A DNA stretch of 6,058 bases, taken from NCBI GenBank assembly GCA_016219235.1, contig JACRBO010000886.1:1-6058 (forward strand), written 5' to 3'. The translations under genes and the position numbers were made by a program. The notes beneath the pieces are model-generated. The model made no database searches, was not told the origin of the DNA, and worked only from the letters and a program-made list of their open reading frames with translations. The stretch's first letter is position 1; each line of letters begins with the position of its first letter. This document shows, one piece after another, positions 5,163-6,058 of the stretch. Source of the DNA: Chloroflexota bacterium. Its GTDB lineage: Bacteria > Chloroflexota > Anaerolineae > Fen-1058.

Positions 5163-6058
5163 ATGCCTGACTTAACCGGCCAGATGCTGGGCCAATACAA
5201 AATATTAGAGCGGCTGGGGCGCGGCGCAACTTCCACCGTGTATAAAGCCTATCAGGAGAAACTCGATCGCTTTGTGGCGATCAAGGTGCTCTCGCCGCAC
5301 TTCATCGACGAAGAAGGTTTCCTCGATCGGTTTCACCAGGAGGCGCGCGCCGTCGCGCGGCTCGATCACCCCAACATCCTGCCCGTCTACGACTTCGATC
5401 GCGTCGACGACACGGTCTTCATCGTGATGAAGTACGTCACCAGCGGCTCGCTGCGTGACTTGCTGACGGGCCCGCTGCCGTTGAACGTAGTGCTGGAACT
5501 GGCCGCGCAAGTGGGCCTGGCTCTGGGCTACGCGCACAAAATGGGCGTGGTGCATCGCGACGTGAAGCCCGGCAACATCTTGATTGAAGATTCGCGTTGG
5601 GCGCTGCTGACCGATTTCGGCCTCGCCAAGATTCTGGCGCTGGGGCGGCAGTTGACGCAATCGGGTATCGGCGTGGGCACGCCCGATTACATGTCGCCCG
5701 AACAGGCGCAGGGTCACCCGGTGGATGGCCGCGCCGATCTCTATTCGTTCGGCGTGATGTTGTACGAAATGATCACGGGCTGTCTGCCGTTTGATGCGGA
5801 TAGCAGTATGGGCGTGGTGGTCAAGCACATCACTGAACAGCCGCGTCCGATGCGCGCGGTGCGGGCCGATGTGCCGCTGGCCGTAGAGCGCGTCATCTTC
5901 AAAGCGTTGTCGAAAGAGCCAGCCGATCGCTATCCGACCGCCGAAGCGATGGTTGCCGCGCTGGCCAGAGCGATCAGCGCACCCGCGCCCGGACTGCCCG
6001 ATCGGATCAGCGGCTCGATCGGGGGCAACGGTCCGATCGGGGCTGAACCAGAATCCGA
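5163..6058 (+). CDS. Hanks-type Ser/Thr protein kinase (N-terminal kinase domain; runs off right edge)
   Basis: The frame from ATG 5163 stays open for 298 codons to the window end, so the C-terminus is missing. It holds a complete PknB-like catalytic domain: glycine loop LGRGATSTV (18-26), catalytic lysine in AIK (K41), helix-C glutamate E60, catalytic loop HRDVKPGN (131-138, D133), DFG (151-153), activation segment ending GTPDYMSPEQ (172-181), and ADLYSFGVMLYEM (191-203). All residues needed for ATP-dependent phosphorylation are present, and HRD marks it as an RD kinase activated through its activation loop. After about residue 272 the chain becomes rich in Pro, Gly and Ser, typical of the linker before a membrane segment or sensor domain, which lies outside the window. 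The Shine-Dalgarno is weak: AAGAG at 5149-5153, nine bases before the ATG. Substrates cannot be inferred. Confidence 0.95.
   Translation, partial: MPDLTGQMLGQYKILERLGRGATSTVYKAYQEKLDRFVAIKVLSPHFIDEEGFLDRFHQEARAVARLDHPNILPVYDFDRVDDTVFIVMKYVTSGSLRDLLTGPLPLNVVLELAAQVGLALGYAHKMGVVHRDVKPGNILIEDSRWALLTDFGLAKILALGRQLTQSGIGVGTPDYMSPEQAQGHPVDGRADLYSFGVMLYEMITGCLPFDADSSMGVVVKHITEQPRPMRAVRADVPLAVERVIFKALSKEPADRYPTAEAMVAALARAISAPAPGLPDRISGSIGGNGPIGAEPES

Noticed and set aside
5205..5828. Minus-strand open frame of about 207 codons opposite the kinase
   Set aside because: The plus strand carries every conserved kinase motif; the minus frame is His/Arg-rich without domain features, as expected from codon bias.
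1387..6039. Cyanobacterial HIP1 sites (GCGATCGC)
   Set aside because: None of the 20 CGATCG sites has both flanking G and C needed for the octamer, and the gene content does not suggest a cyanobacterium.

Overview
The window is GC-rich bacterial chromosome, about 6 kb, with six protein genes and short gaps holding unusual repeat structures. The gene mix suggests a member of the Chloroflexota, possibly Anaerolineae-like: an actinobacterial-type xylose isomerase homologue, a Hanks-type Ser/Thr kinase, a GxxExxY protein, and REP-like palindromes of the 'cctgagcgg...gtcgaagg' kind. This is inference from family content and style, not proof; no marker gene settles the taxonomy.

Layout. Positions 1-314 (minus) hold the start of a WecA/TagO-type polyprenyl-phosphate sugar-1-phosphate transferase that runs off the left edge. 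Positions 377-1912 (minus) hold one long frame in which a complete short threonine/serine dehydratase is joined in frame to a GxxExxY (PD-(D/E)xK-like) domain. The GxxExxY part is bracketed by inverted arrays of repeats sharing the core TCAACGAAT, at 306-369 and 893-961, so it looks like a roughly 650-bp element inserted at the 3' end of the dehydratase gene. Positions 1951-2027 are a palindrome built from degenerate 8-bp tandem repeats. Then come upp (2031-2657, minus) and a xylose-isomerase-like TIM-barrel gene (2718-3758, minus), separated by a terminator-like hairpin.

A 165-bp divergent intergenic region carries a good sigma70-type promoter for ruvB (3924-4946, plus) and a plausible one for the isomerase-like gene. 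After ruvB, a 200-bp palindromic MITE/REP-like element (4944-5143) begins exactly at the ruvB stop codon. A Ser/Thr protein kinase follows (5163 onward, plus) and continues past the right edge.

The genes do not form one pathway. They cover cell-envelope glycan initiation, amino-acid deamination, pyrimidine salvage, sugar isomerisation, Holliday-junction migration and signalling. The most interesting content is the inserted GxxExxY element and its fusion to the dehydratase, the two other palindromic repeat families in the gaps, and a strong excess of the 6-mer CGATCG. No gene-free stretch exceeds 300 bases, and I see no rRNA, tRNA or CRISPR array.
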